A DNA stretch of 64,000 bases from Sinomonas atrocyanea (GTDB lineage Bacteria > Actinomycetota > Actinomycetes > Actinomycetales > Micrococcaceae), in NCBI RefSeq assembly GCF_030811715.1, contig NZ_JAUSRH010000001.1:531160-595159 (forward strand), given 5' to 3'. Position 1 is the stretch's first letter. Each line of letters starts with the position of its first letter. The translations under genes were made by a program, and so were the position numbers. The notes under the pieces are model-generated. The model was not told the DNA's origin and searched no databases. It saw nothing but the letters and a program-made list of their open reading frames with translations. Below are positions 45,503-54,517 of this stretch, piece by piece.

Positions 45503-46430
45503 CGTGGCCGCCGCCGAGGATCCCGTCGACCCAGCCCCGCGCGGATGCGAAGGCGTGGTCGGTGACATGGTCCCTGACGACCGGCCGCGCGCCGTCTGCC
45601 CGCGGGTAGGAGCCGAGGAAGCGGATCTGCGGGCTGATGCGGTGCAGGCCTGCGAGCGCGTCGGCGATCCGGGCGTCCTGGATGTGCCCATCCACGTCGA
45701 TCGAGAAGAAGTAGTGCCCGAGGTACTGGCCCGTGGGCCGGGACTCGATGCGGGAGAGGTTGACGCCGCGGGCGGCGAACTGCTCGAGAATCTCCATGAG
45801 CGCTCCGGCCCGGTCCTCGGGCAGCGGCACGGCTACGGACGTCTTGTCCGCTCCCGTGCGCGGCGGGAGGGATCCCGGCCGGCACACGAGGACGAAGCGA
45901 GTGACCGCTCCGGGGTTGTCGCCGATGTCGGACGCGAGGACCTCGAGCTCGGGATGCTCCTCGGCCACGATGGGCGCGCAGATCGCGGCATCCCCCGGGC
46001 GGGAGGCCGGGTCGAGGAGGGCCAGCGCCCCCGCAGCGGTCGAGCTCGAGGCGAGGTGGACGGCGTCGGGCGCGTTCGCGGCGGCCCAGCCGCGGCACTG
46101 CGCCCACGCATGGCCGTGCGTGGAGATGCGCCGCAGGTCCGCCGCCCGCGTGCCCGGCCGGGCGACGAGCACGAACGTGATGGGCACGACCTCCTCGCGC
46201 ACGATGCGCAGCTCGGGCCCGGTGGCGATCGCGTCGAGGGTCGCGGTGACGCCGCCCTCGACCGAGTTCTCGATGGGGACCATGGCGGCGTCGGCGGTGC
46301 CGGCGCGGACGGCGTCGAGGGCCGCGTTGACGTTCGTGGCGGCCACGCGCGCGGCGTCGCGGGCGCCGGGGACCTTGAGGAGGGCGGCCTCGGTAAAGGT
46401 CCCCTCGGGACCCAGGAAGGTGTACCGCAC
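45495..46430 (-). CDS. pheA: Prephenate dehydratase PheA
   Basis: A 311-aa enzyme turning prephenate into phenylpyruvate for phenylalanine synthesis. The catalytic domain starts YTFLGPEGTFTEAALL and has MVPIENSVEGGVTATLD and VTRFVLV. The ACT regulatory domain at the C-terminus contains LSRIESRPTGQYLGHYFFSIDVDGH (ESRP, Phe-binding). No chorismate mutase domain. GTG start immediately after the rhodanese stop; nat follows with overlap. Confidence 0.96.
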   Translation of the reverse strand: MRYTFLGPEGTFTEAALLKVPGARDAARVAATNVNAALDAVRAGTADAAMVPIENSVEGGVTATLDAIATGPELRIVREEVVPITFVLVARPGTRAADLRRISTHGHAWAQCRGWAAANAPDAVHLASSSTAAGALALLDPASRPGDAAICAPIVAEEHPELEVLASDIGDNPGAVTRFVLVCRPGSLPPRTGADKTSVAVPLPEDRAGALMEILEQFAARGVNLSRIESRPTGQYLGHYFFSIDVDGHIQDARIADALAGLHRISPQIRFLGSYPRADGARPVVRDHVTDHAFASARGWVDGILGGGHDG

Positions 46431-46433
46431 AGC

Positions 46434-46760
46434 TCAGAGCACCGTGGGGGGCTGGCCGTTCTCGGCCACGAGGGGCCGGCCCGCGGTGAGCCACGCGTCC
46501 ATGCCCCCGGCGACATTGAAGGCCGAGTAGCCGTTCGCCACGAGCCACTGGGTGGCCCGGGCCGAGCGGCCGCCGGTGCGGCAGATGACGAGCAGGTCGT
46601 CGTCCGGGTCGAGCTCGTCGAGCCGGGCCGGCAGCTGCTCGAGCGGGATGTGCACGGCGCCCGCGGCGTGGCCGGCCTCCCACTCGTAGTCCTCGCGTAC
46701 GTCGAGCAGGGTGCCGCCAGCGGGCAGGGCCTCGACGCGGACGGTCTCGAAATCAGACAT
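46434..46760 (-). CDS. Single-domain rhodanese-like protein
   Basis: A 108-aa rhodanese. The active loop is CRTGGRSARATQWL with an intact Cys; the domain opens LLDVREDYEWEAGHAAGAVHIPL and closes NVAGGMDAWLTAG. It may act as a sulfurtransferase or persulfide carrier. Its stop precedes the pheA GTG by 3 nt, so both are probably in one transcript with nat. Divergent from the amidase gene; only 44 nt separate the starts. Confidence 0.92.
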   Translation of the reverse strand: MSDFETVRVEALPAGGTLLDVREDYEWEAGHAAGAVHIPLEQLPARLDELDPDDDLLVICRTGGRSARATQWLVANGYSAFNVAGGMDAWLTAGRPLVAENGQPPTVL

Positions 46761-46792
46761 TTTCGCCTCCGGAGATGCTTGTCCCTCCAGCC

Positions 46793-46798
46793 TATAGT
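46793..46798 (+). promoter_or_regulatory. Leaderless-type -10 (TATAGT)
   Basis: TATAGT-GGGCCG-GTG: the hexamer sits exactly 6 nt before the amidase GTG, so the mRNA probably begins at the start codon. Confidence 0.5.
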
Positions 46799-46804
46799 GG
46801 GCCG

Positions 46805-48265
46805 GTGACAGTCGACGCCGGGATCGCGGCCCTCGGGGCGGTGGGCCTCCGCGACGCGCTCCGCTCGGGCGCGCTCTCGGCGCGGGAGGCCGCGGCGCAC
46901 TTCCTGTCCCGCATCGAGGCGGAGAACCGCCTGCTCGGCGCCTTCCTCACCGTCACCGCGGAGCAGGCGCACGACGCCGCTGCTGCCGCCGACGCGCTGC
47001 GCGCGCGCCTCGCCCGCTCGGGCCGCCTCGGCGAGCTGCGGCCGCTGCACGGGATGCCCACCGCGTTCAAGGACCTCACCGACGTCGCCGGCGTGCCGAC
47101 GACCCACGGGTCGGCGGCCCTCGACGCCCGGCCCGCGCCCGAGGATTCCCCCCTCGTTGCACTCCTGCGCTCCGCCGGCGTGGTGTCCCTGGGCAAGACG
47201 CAGGTGCCCGAGTTCGGGCTGACGGCCTATTCGGAGAACCGGATCGCGCCCCCGTCGCGCAACCCGCACGGGCCCGCGCTCAGCTCCGGCGGGTCCTCGG
47301 GCGGCTCGGCCGCGGCCGTCGCGGCGGGCCTCGTGCCCTTCGCGCCCGGCTCCGACGGCGGAGGGTCCGTGCGCATCCCGGCCGCCGCGTGCGGGATCGT
47401 GGGACTCAAGGCCGGCCGCGGGCTCATCCCCTCGGGGCAGAGCGCGGGGGATGCCGCGCGCCTCGTCGTCGCCGGTCCGCTCGCGCGCTCCGCGGAGGAC
47501 GCGGCGCTGCTCCTCGACGCGCTCGTCGCCGGCACCGACCCCTCGGGGCGAGCGGCGGGCGACCACCCGCATCACGGAAGGCACGCCGGGACGTACGCCG
47601 ACGCCGTCGTGCGCGAACCGGGGCGGCTGAGGGTCGCCGTGGGGCTGTCGAGCCCGTGGGACGCGCGCTACCGCATCGAGCCGGAGCCGGAAGCGCTCGA
47701 GGCGCTGCGCCGGGGCGCGGAGGCGCTGGCCGATGCCGGGCACCTCGTGGTCGAGGCCGACCCCCGGTTCGACAACCGCTACCCGGACGCGTTCACCGCA
47801 GCGTGGACTGCGGGGGTCGGAACCGCGAGGATCCGCCCCGAACGGGAGCCGCTCCTGACCCCGCTCACGCGCTCCTTCCGCCGCCGGGCGCAGCAGCGCT
47901 CCGCCGCCAAGCTCGACGAGGCGCTCGCGTTCCTGCGCCAGTTCGAGCGCGACATGCTGGCGCAGCTTTCCGAGTGGGACGTGCTCCTCTCCCCCGCGCT
48001 GGCCCAGACGCCGCGGCCGGTCGGCTGGTTCGCCGGCCCCGAGTGGCGCGGGACGGCCGACGACGACTACCGCCGGCAGTGCGAGTTCGCCCCCTGGTCC
48101 TCCTGGGTGAATGTGTGCGGGCTGCCGGCCGTGGTGGCCACGACGCATTGGACCGAGGAAGGGCTGCCGATGGGCGTCCAGGCCGTGGGGAGGCCCGGCT
48201 CAGAGGGGCTGCTGCTGCAGGTGGCGCGGATGCTCCACGTGCCCGCGCCGGGGCTTCGTCAGTAG
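46805..48265 (+). CDS. Amidase-signature family hydrolase
   Basis: A 486-aa amidase with the Ser-cisSer-Lys triad: Lys in TAFKDLTD, the Gly/Ser-rich [17 protein letters not shown], and the nucleophile region [17 protein letters not shown]. Substrate cannot be told; it resembles stand-alone 6-aminohexanoate/indoleacetamide-type amidases more than GatA because gatB/gatC are absent. The GTG start ([10 protein letters not shown]) follows a -10 by 6 nt. It ends convergently with the DUF4190 gene, overlapping 7 nt. Confidence 0.9.
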   Translation: MTVDAGIAALGAVGLRDALRSGALSAREAAAHFLSRIEAENRLLGAFLTVTAEQAHDAAAAADALRARLARSGRLGELRPLHGMPTAFKDLTDVAGVPTTHGSAALDARPAPEDSPLVALLRSAGVVSLGKTQVPEFGLTAYSENRIAPPSRNPHGPALSSGGSSGGSAAAVAAGLVPFAPGSDGGGSVRIPAAACGIVGLKAGRGLIPSGQSAGDAARLVVAGPLARSAEDAALLLDALVAGTDPSGRAAGDHPHHGRHAGTYADAVVREPGRLRVAVGLSSPWDARYRIEPEPEALEALRRGAEALADAGHLVVEADPRFDNRYPDAFTAAWTAGVGTARIRPEREPLLTPLTRSFRRRAQQRSAAKLDEALAFLRQFERDMLAQLSEWDVLLSPALAQTPRPVGWFAGPEWRGTADDDYRRQCEFAPWSSWVNVCGLPAVVATTHWTEEGLPMGVQAVGRPGSEGLLLQVARMLHVPAPGLRQ

Positions 48266-48945
48266 TTGGAGCGGGCCGGGGCCATGCTGAGCACGAAGAT
48301 GAAGAAGGCGAGGAACGCGACGGTCAGCGCGATGCCGACGTAGCCCATGATGAGGCCGGCGAGCGCCATGCCGCGGCCGGCGGGCTCCCGGGCGAGGCCG
48401 AGGTGGCCGAGGATCACGGCGGCGATCTGCGGGAGCACGAGGAACCCGAAGCCCACGAACACGGAGATGCCGCACACCATCGCGGCGATGCTCAGTCCGC
48501 GCGGTGCCTGGGCCACGTAGAACGGCTGGCCCGGCGAGTTCGGGTAGGGCGGCTGGACCTGGTAGGGCTGCTGGGCGGCGTAAGGCTGCTGGGTGGGGTA
48601 CCCCTGCACCGGATACGCGGTGCCGGGGTAGGCGGGGCCGGGACGCTGCTGGCCGAATGCGGGGGACGGCGGGTAGGAAGGCTGGGGCGCGCCTCCCCGG
48701 GGCTGCCCGGCGGCAGGCGGCTGGTGCGTCGCCGGGCGGGGCGGGGCTCCCGGCGGCAGCGGCTCGGTGGGGTTGGAGGGAATCGGCTCGGTGGGGTTGC
48801 CGCGGTCCTTGTCCAGGGTGACCGGAGGGACGTACGACGGCGGGGTGTAGCGGGGCCGCTCGGCGCGTCCCGCCTCCGTGGCGGCCACCTCCGGCTGGCC
48901 CTCCTGCGGTGCGCCCTCGTCCCGGCGCTCCGGCTGCTCCGACAT
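48259..48945 (-). CDS. DUF4190 membrane protein with Pro/Gln/Tyr-rich N-terminus
   Basis: A 228-aa protein. Residues 1-150 are disordered and rich in Pro, Gln, Gly and Tyr, with repeated motifs (GNPTEPIPSNPTEPLPP; YAAQQPYQVQPPYPNSPG). Two membrane helices follow in the DUF4190 module (GLSIAAMVCGISVFVGFGFLVLPQIAAVILGHLGLAREPAGRGMALAGLIMGYVGIALTV is the region, about 155-215). The ATG (MSEQPERRD) has GGGGAGGGG 7 nt upstream. Function unknown; such tails often bind cell-division or envelope partners. Confidence 0.85.
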   Translation of the reverse strand: MSEQPERRDEGAPQEGQPEVAATEAGRAERPRYTPPSYVPPVTLDKDRGNPTEPIPSNPTEPLPPGAPPRPATHQPPAAGQPRGGAPQPSYPPSPAFGQQRPGPAYPGTAYPVQGYPTQQPYAAQQPYQVQPPYPNSPGQPFYVAQAPRGLSIAAMVCGISVFVGFGFLVLPQIAAVILGHLGLAREPAGRGMALAGLIMGYVGIALTVAFLAFFIFVLSMAPARSNY

Positions 48946-49077
48946 CAGATGCCCCTCCCCCGACTCCATGCCTGCGACGTGGTCCCAGCCTACCCGCCGG
49001 GGCCGGTCTCGGGCGCCTGAAAACTGTCGGTGCCCGGTGCCATGCTGGGCCCATCTCGCAGCGGAAGGGGAACGACG

Positions 49078-50274
49078 ATGTCCAGCACGTACCCAGCAAG
49101 GGGCGGCCGTCCGCGCCGGCACCAGGGCGCGGTCCCGCCGTACCTGCTCGAGCGCCTCGCGGGTTTCGGCGAACGGCGAGCGCGGGCGCTCTCGGGGGAG
49201 GGGCCCGCCAACGGATTCGCGGCAGACACGCGCGGGCTCGAGGCCGTCGCCGAGCTCGCGCGCCGCACGCTGCTCGAGGACGCCCGGCTCCGCGAGCGGC
49301 GCCGCGGCCAGCCGCGCGAGGACCAGCGCAGCATCCGCGTAGCAGCCGGGGCGCTCCATCGCGAGATCAGCGACGCGGAGACCACCGAGGACCTCCCCGG
49401 CCGGCTCGTGCGCAAGGAGGGACAGGATCCGGTGGCGGATGCAGACGTCAACCGGGCCTATGACGGGCTCGGAGAGACCCATCGGTTCCTCGAGCAGATC
49501 CTCCACCGCTCGAGCGTCGACGGCGCCGGGCTTGCACTCGAAGGAACAGTGCACTACGGCGTGGGCTACGACAACGCGTTCTGGGACGGGTCCCGGATGG
49601 TCTTCGGGGACGGCGACGGGAGGGTGTTCGGGCCCTTCACGGGATCGCTGAGCATCATTGCCCACGAGCTCGGCCACGGGCTGCTTCAGCACACCACCGA
49701 CCTGGCCTACGAGGGCCAGGCCGGGGCCCTCAACGAGTCCTTCGCGGACGTGTTCGGCGTGCTCGTGGACCAGTACGCGCGCGGCGACACCGCGGAGACG
49801 GCCACCTGGATCGTGGGGGACGGAATCTTCCTGTCCGGCATCAAGGGAGTCGGGGTGCGCTCCCTGAAGGCACCTGGCACCGCCTACGACGATCCCGCCC
49901 TCGGCCGGGACCCGCAGCCGGCCCACATGGACGGCTACGTGCGCACCCGCGAGGACAACGGCGGCGTGCACCTGAACTCCGGCATCCCCAACCGTGCGTT
50001 CTACCTCGCGGCCGAGGCACTCGGCGGCCACGCGTGGGAGCGGGCCGGCCGCGTCTGGTTCGAGACCATCGTGCTGGGCAGGCTCCCCCTCGACGTCGAC
50101 TTCCGCGGATTCGCGCGCGAGACTGTGCGTGTGGCCCGGACGCTGTTCGGGCGGGAGTCGGCCGAGGAGAAGGCCGTGCGCGCCGGATGGCGCGGGGTCG
50201 GGATCACGGTGCGGCTCGGCGAGAACGGCGCCCGGGCGCCGAGGAAGGCACCAGGACGCCAGGAGGGGCGATGA
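49078..50274 (+). CDS. Protealysin-like M4 metallopeptidase
   Basis: A 398-aa thermolysin-family (M4) zinc peptidase. The short N-terminus contains HQGAVPPYLLERLA, the PPYL pro-peptide motif of protealysin-like enzymes, and there is no signal peptide, so it is probably cytoplasmic or exported unconventionally. Zinc ligands are HELGH at 196-200 and Glu220 in ALNESFADVFG; the catalytic His lies in GGVHLNSGIPNRAFYL. The ATG has AAGGGG upstream. Its stop overlaps the emfourin-like gene by 4 nt. In Serratia, protealysin works inside the cell and in host invasion; no role is inferred here. Confidence 0.9.
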   Translation: MSSTYPARGGRPRRHQGAVPPYLLERLAGFGERRARALSGEGPANGFAADTRGLEAVAELARRTLLEDARLRERRRGQPREDQRSIRVAAGALHREISDAETTEDLPGRLVRKEGQDPVADADVNRAYDGLGETHRFLEQILHRSSVDGAGLALEGTVHYGVGYDNAFWDGSRMVFGDGDGRVFGPFTGSLSIIAHELGHGLLQHTTDLAYEGQAGALNESFADVFGVLVDQYARGDTAETATWIVGDGIFLSGIKGVGVRSLKAPGTAYDDPALGRDPQPAHMDGYVRTREDNGGVHLNSGIPNRAFYLAAEALGGHAWERAGRVWFETIVLGRLPLDVDFRGFARETVRVARTLFGRESAEEKAVRAGWRGVGITVRLGENGARAPRKAPGRQEGR

Positions 50275-50570
50275 GGGTCGAGGTCATCCGCTCCGGCGGC
50301 GTCGCCGGCATCCCGCGGCGCGGCCGGGTCGAGTTTCGGGTGCGTGGGGCCCGGGAGCCCGCCGACGACGAGTGGGCCTCCCTCTACAGGGCGGCGCGCA
50401 GCGAGCGGGGGCGGCTGCCCGCGGCTCCGGCCCCGCAGGCTCCCCCGCGCGTCCGGGACGCCTTCCAGTGGACCCTGAGGTTCGGACGCGAACGCTTCGA
50501 CGTCCCCGACGCCACGCTGCGGGGCGCCCTGCGCCAGCTGGCCGAGAAGGTCCTTGCCGAAGGCAAGTAG
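50271..50570 (+). CDS. Emfourin-like protealysin inhibitor
   Basis: A 99-aa protein matching the emfourin (M4in) pattern: [18 protein letters not shown] at the start, then a Pro/Ala loop, then [26 protein letters not shown]. Emfourins bind and block protealysin-like peptidases encoded beside them. The ATGA overlap with the M4 gene makes translation coupled, ensuring inhibitor is made with the enzyme. Assignment rests on pattern and context. Confidence 0.82.
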   Translation: MRVEVIRSGGVAGIPRRGRVEFRVRGAREPADDEWASLYRAARSERGRLPAAPAPQAPPRVRDAFQWTLRFGRERFDVPDATLRGALRQLAEKVLAEGK

Positions 50571-50649
50571 CCGGCCGCCGGGCGGGAGACAGGGCGAAAT
50601 CTTCACCGAGTCGCCACCCTTTGTTGGCCTTCTCTGCAAAGCTAGGCAC

Positions 50650-52302
50650 ATGGCGAACCGAGCAGGCACCGTAGCCCTTCCCAGCGACCTCGTGGACATC
50701 ACCGCGCTCCTCGACGCGTACTACGACGTGTCCCCGGACCTGAGCGACCCCGGCCAGCGCGTGGCCTTTGGGACGTCCGGCCACCGCGGCTCGAGCCTCA
50801 AGGCCTCCTTCAACGAGAAGCACATCGCCGCCATTACCCAGGCGATCGTGGAGTACCGCGCCGGGCAGGGCATCCGGGGCCCCCTGTTCCTCGCGAAGGA
50901 CACCCACGCCCTCTCCGAGCCGGCCACCAACACCGCGCTCGAGGTCCTCGCCGCGAACGGCGTGCAGGTCCTCGTCGACGCCCGCCACGGTTACACGCCG
51001 ACCCCATCGGCGAGCCACGCGATCCTGAAGTACAACGCCGGCCGCGCCGAGGACGACCCGGGCCGGGCGGACGGGATCGTCGTGACCCCGAGCCACAACC
51101 CGCCCTCCGACGGCGGCTTCAAGTACAACCCGCCGCACGGCGGCCCCGCCGACACCGACGCGACCGGGTGGATCGCCAACCGGGCCAACGAGCTCCTCGA
51201 GGCGGACCTCGCGGGCGTGCACCGCGTCCAGCTCGCCGACGCGCTGGCCGCGGACTCCACGGGCCAGTTCGACTTCCTCTCCTCCTACGTCGACGACCTG
51301 CCCCTCGTGCTGGACATCGAGGCGATCCGCAACGCCGGCGTGCGCATCGGGGCCGACCCGATGGGCGGGGCCTCCGTGGACTACTGGGGCGAGATCGGCG
51401 AGCGCCATCACCTCGACCTGACCGTGGTGAATCCGACGGTGGACCCCCAGTGGGCGTTCATGACCCTGGACTGGGACGAGAAGATCCGCATGGACTGCTC
51501 GTCGCCGTTCGCCATGGCCTCGCTCATCCAGAAGGTCTCGCAGGGCGCGGGCTACGACATCGCCACGGGCAACGACGCCGACGCCGACCGGCACGGCATC
51601 GTCACCCCCGACGGCGGGCTCATGAACCCCAACCATTACCTCTCGGTGGCCATCGACTACCTCTACCGCCACCGCACCGGCTGGCGGCCGGACACCGTGG
51701 TCGGCAAGACGCTCGTGAGCTCGTCCATGATCGACCGCGTGGCCGAGGGCCTCGGCAAGAAGCTCGTCGAGGTGCCGGTCGGCTTCAAGTGGTTCGTGCC
51801 CGGCCTGCTCTCGGGCCAGGGCGCGTTCGGCGGCGAGGAGTCCGCGGGGGCGAGCTTCGTCAAGCGGGACGGCGGCGTCTGGACCACGGACAAGGACGGC
51901 ATCCTCCTGAACCTCCTCGCCTCCGAGATCAGGGCCGTGACGGGGAAGTCGCCGAGCGAGCTCTACGGCGAGCTGACCGCGAAGTACGGGTCGCCGTCGT
52001 ACGCGCGGATCGACGCCGGGGCGACGCGGGAGCAGAAGGCCAAGCTCGGCAAGCTGTCCGCGAGCGACGTCACCGCCACCGAGCTCGCCGGCGAGCCGAT
52101 CACCGCCAAGCTGACGGAGGCCCCGGGGAACGGGGCGAAGATCGGCGGCCTGAAGGTCACGACCGAGCACGCGTGGTTCGCCGCCCGCCCGTCCGGGACC
52201 GAGGACGTCTACAAGATCTACGCCGAGTCCTTCAAGGGCGACGACCACCTCAAGCAGGTGCAGGCCGAGGCGAAGGCGCTCGTCGACTCCGTCATCGCCT
52301 GA
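50650..52302 (+). CDS. pgm: Phosphoglucomutase (alpha-D-glucose-phosphate)
   Basis: A 550-aa enzyme interconverting glucose-1- and glucose-6-phosphate. The catalytic Ser loop [17 protein letters not shown], the Mg site [10 protein letters not shown], the sugar loop [10 protein letters not shown] and the phosphate loop [17 protein letters not shown] are all in place. The early [11 protein letters not shown] is diagnostic. The ATG ([11 protein letters not shown]) fits the family start. Followed by an inverted repeat that may end the transcript. Confidence 0.96.
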   Translation: MANRAGTVALPSDLVDITALLDAYYDVSPDLSDPGQRVAFGTSGHRGSSLKASFNEKHIAAITQAIVEYRAGQGIRGPLFLAKDTHALSEPATNTALEVLAANGVQVLVDARHGYTPTPSASHAILKYNAGRAEDDPGRADGIVVTPSHNPPSDGGFKYNPPHGGPADTDATGWIANRANELLEADLAGVHRVQLADALAADSTGQFDFLSSYVDDLPLVLDIEAIRNAGVRIGADPMGGASVDYWGEIGERHHLDLTVVNPTVDPQWAFMTLDWDEKIRMDCSSPFAMASLIQKVSQGAGYDIATGNDADADRHGIVTPDGGLMNPNHYLSVAIDYLYRHRTGWRPDTVVGKTLVSSSMIDRVAEGLGKKLVEVPVGFKWFVPGLLSGQGAFGGEESAGASFVKRDGGVWTTDKDGILLNLLASEIRAVTGKSPSELYGELTAKYGSPSYARIDAGATREQKAKLGKLSASDVTATELAGEPITAKLTEAPGNGAKIGGLKVTTEHAWFAARPSGTEDVYKIYAESFKGDDHLKQVQAEAKALVDSVIA

Positions 52303-52312
52303 CCACCTGAAA

Positions 52313-52369
52313 GTCACCTTCTGGGGGTCGCCTCCTGGGAGTCACCACGTGTGGCCTCCAGAAGGTGAC
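52313..52369. repeat. Inverted repeat after pgm
   Basis: Perfect 12-bp arms (GTCACCTTCTGG at 52313-52324, CCAGAAGGTGAC at 52358-52369). A competing pair GGGGGTC / GACCCCC overlaps them, so two folds are possible. Related short motifs (TGGGGGTCGCC, TGGGAGTCACC) repeat inside. Possible pgm terminator. Confidence 0.6.
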
Positions 52370-52401
52370 CCCCAGCTGGCTGTGGGGTGACCGCGGTCAT
52401 A

Positions 52402-52433
52402 TCCTTAGCGCGGGTAATGAGCTATGCTAAGGA
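52402..52433 (+). promoter_or_regulatory. Putative MarR operator and promoter
   Basis: Perfect 8-bp half sites TCCTTAGC (52402-52409) and GCTAAGGA (52426-52433) flank a -10-like TATGCT and end 3 nt before the marR-type ATG. Autoregulation by the MarR protein is inferred. Confidence 0.5.
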
Positions 52434-52436
52434 CCG

Positions 52437-52904
52437 ATGACTCCCCCGAACCTCACTGACGTCGAATCCCACACCTCTGCCTCCCCCGACATCCTCGAGC
52501 TCGCCGCCGAACTGCGTGTCGCCATCATGCGCACGTCCCGCGTCCTGCGGACGCAGGCGACGAGCGACGTCGTCAGCCCCGGCCAGAACTCAGTCCTGTC
52601 CGTCCTCGGAAAGCGCGGCCCGCTCACGATGCGCCAGCTCGCGGACATCGAGCACGTCCAGGCACCCAGCATGACGCGCACCGTGAACCACCTGTGCGAG
52701 GGCGGGCTCGTCGCGAGGGCGGAGCACCCGACGGACGGACGGCTCGTCGTCGTCGGACTCACCGACGCCGGCCGCGCGGTCCTCGAGGAGTCCCGGCGGC
52801 TGCGCTCCGCGTGGCTCGCGAGCCGCCTCGATGCGCTCCCGCCCGGAGACCAGGCCGCCCTGCACCGCGCCGCCGAGCTGCTGCTGGAGATGACGGCCCG
52901 ATGA
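52437..52904 (+). CDS. MarR-family transcriptional regulator
   Basis: A 155-aa winged-helix regulator. The DNA-binding core is LTMRQLADIEHVQAPSMTRTVNHLCEGGLVARAEHPTDGRLVVVGLTDAG, with the wing DGRLVVV and flanking dimerisation helices (LELAAELRVAIMRTSRVLR; ALHRAAELLLEM). The stop overlaps the MFS start (ATGA), so the pair is a coupled regulator-exporter operon. A palindrome lies just upstream. Confidence 0.93.
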   Translation: MTPPNLTDVESHTSASPDILELAAELRVAIMRTSRVLRTQATSDVVSPGQNSVLSVLGKRGPLTMRQLADIEHVQAPSMTRTVNHLCEGGLVARAEHPTDGRLVVVGLTDAGRAVLEESRRLRSAWLASRLDALPPGDQAALHRAAELLLEMTAR

Positions 52905-54391
52905 GCAGCATGTTCCGCGCACTCCAGCACCCCAACTACCGCCTCTGGGCCGCCGGCGCCCTCGTCTCCAATGTGGGGACCTGGATGCAGCGCGTGGCCC
53001 AGGACTGGCTCGTCCTGACCCAGCTCACCAACCATGACGGCGCGGCCGTGGGCATCACCACCGGCCTGCAGTTCCTGCCGATCCTGCTCCTCGGCCCCTA
53101 CGCCGGCCTCCTCGGGGACCGCCTCGACAAGCGCAAGCTCCTCCTCGCCACGCAGACCGCGATGGGGCTGCTCGCGCTCGTGCAGGGCGTCCTCGTGCTC
53201 ACCGGCGTGGCGCAGCTGTGGCACATCTACGCGATCGCGCTGCTGCTCGGCGTGGCCAGCGCCTTCGACGCCCCGCCGCGCCAGGCCTTCGTCTCGGAGC
53301 TCGTGGGACGCGCCGACGTGCCCAACGCCGTGGCACTCAACTCGGCCTCCTTCAACCTCGCGCGGCTCGCGGGACCCGGCGTCGCGGGCGTGCTGATCGG
53401 CCTCATCGGCACGGGCTGGGTGTTCATGCTCAACGCCGCGACCTTCCTCGGCGTCCTGTTCTCGCTCACTCGCCTGCGGGTAGACCTCCTGCACCGCACG
53501 CCGCCGCTGCCGCGGGGCAAGGGCCAGATCATGGCGGGCGTGCGGTACGTGCGCACCGAGCCGAGGATCCTGCTCATCCTGGTGATGGCCGGGCTCGTGG
53601 GCACGTTCACGCTCAACTTCCAGGTCACCAACGCGCTCATGGCGGCCGACGTCTTCCACACCGGCGCGGACGCCTACGGCCTCCTCGGATCCATCCAGGC
53701 CATCGGCACGCTCGGGGGCGCGCTTCTGGCGGCGCGCCGGAAGCAGCCCCGGCTCACGCTGCTCGTGGCTGCCGCGGTGGGGCTCGGCGTCGCCACGATC
53801 GTCGCGGCCGCGATGCCCAGCTACCTCTCCTATGCCGTGGTCCTCGTGTTCGTCGGCGTCACGGCGCTGACGTTCCTCAACAGCGCCAACACGATCGTCC
53901 AGCTCACCACCGAGCCCCAGTACCGGGGGCGGGTCCTCGCCCTGTACATGGCGGTCATCCAGGGCGGCACGCCAATCGGCGCTCCGCTCGTCGGCTGGCT
54001 CGCGAACGCGGTCGGCACCCGCTGGGCGGTTCTGGCTGGCGGCCTCGCCGCGCTCGTAGCCGGGGCCGTCGGCATCTGGGCGCTCGCGCGCTGGGGCGAG
54101 GGGACCCTCCGCGACCAGGTCCGCGCCGTCTGGGTCGAGCGGCGCGCGGCCCGCGCAGCCGCCGCCCTCGCCTCCGCCGGGGCCCAGGACACGGGGTCGC
54201 CTTCCACCGTCCCGGGGTCGCCTTCCGCGCACGACGGCGAGCCCGCACCTCAGCAGCCGACGGCACCCGCCCGCAACTCGGCCGCCGAAGCCCTGCCCCC
54301 CGCACCGCAGCGCGGGTCGTCGCTCCGCCTCCCGCGACACCCGCCGGCCACGACGACCGGCTCGCTGCCCGCGGTCGCGCCGAGGAACTAG
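52901..54391 (+). CDS. MFS exporter (DHA3-like)
   Basis: A 496-aa major-facilitator transporter with about 12 membrane segments. The A-like motif GLLGDRLDKRKLLL follows helix 2, and the N-terminus MSSMFRALQHPNYRLWAAG is typical of the enterobactin-exporter-like/DHA3 group. From about residue 405 there is a roughly 90-residue Pro/Ala/Ser-rich tail (GSPSTVPGSPSAHDGEPAPQ...) that is absent from most relatives. Coupled to the MarR gene; drug or metabolite efflux is inferred. Confidence 0.9.
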   Translation: MSSMFRALQHPNYRLWAAGALVSNVGTWMQRVAQDWLVLTQLTNHDGAAVGITTGLQFLPILLLGPYAGLLGDRLDKRKLLLATQTAMGLLALVQGVLVLTGVAQLWHIYAIALLLGVASAFDAPPRQAFVSELVGRADVPNAVALNSASFNLARLAGPGVAGVLIGLIGTGWVFMLNAATFLGVLFSLTRLRVDLLHRTPPLPRGKGQIMAGVRYVRTEPRILLILVMAGLVGTFTLNFQVTNALMAADVFHTGADAYGLLGSIQAIGTLGGALLAARRKQPRLTLLVAAAVGLGVATIVAAAMPSYLSYAVVLVFVGVTALTFLNSANTIVQLTTEPQYRGRVLALYMAVIQGGTPIGAPLVGWLANAVGTRWAVLAGGLAALVAGAVGIWALARWGEGTLRDQVRAVWVERRAARAAAALASAGAQDTGSPSTVPGSPSAHDGEPAPQQPTAPARNSAAEALPPAPQRGSSLRLPRHPPATTTGSLPAVAPRN

Positions 54392-54456
54392 CTGCCCCCA
54401 GCAGGGAGGAAACCGGGGAGGACGGGACCCCGCGTTACCTCGCGGGGAAACAGGAA

Positions 54457-54502
54457 GAGGATCTGGCCGCCGGCCCATTACGGGTCAGGCGGCCAGATCC
54501 TC
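54457..54502. terminator. Bidirectional terminator
   Basis: A perfect 15-bp stem (GAGGATCTGGCCGCC at 54457-54471, complement at 54488-54502) with a 16-nt loop lies between the converging MFS and nitroreductase genes. Confidence 0.8.
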
Positions 54503-54517
54503 TCGGGTGCTGCGGGC

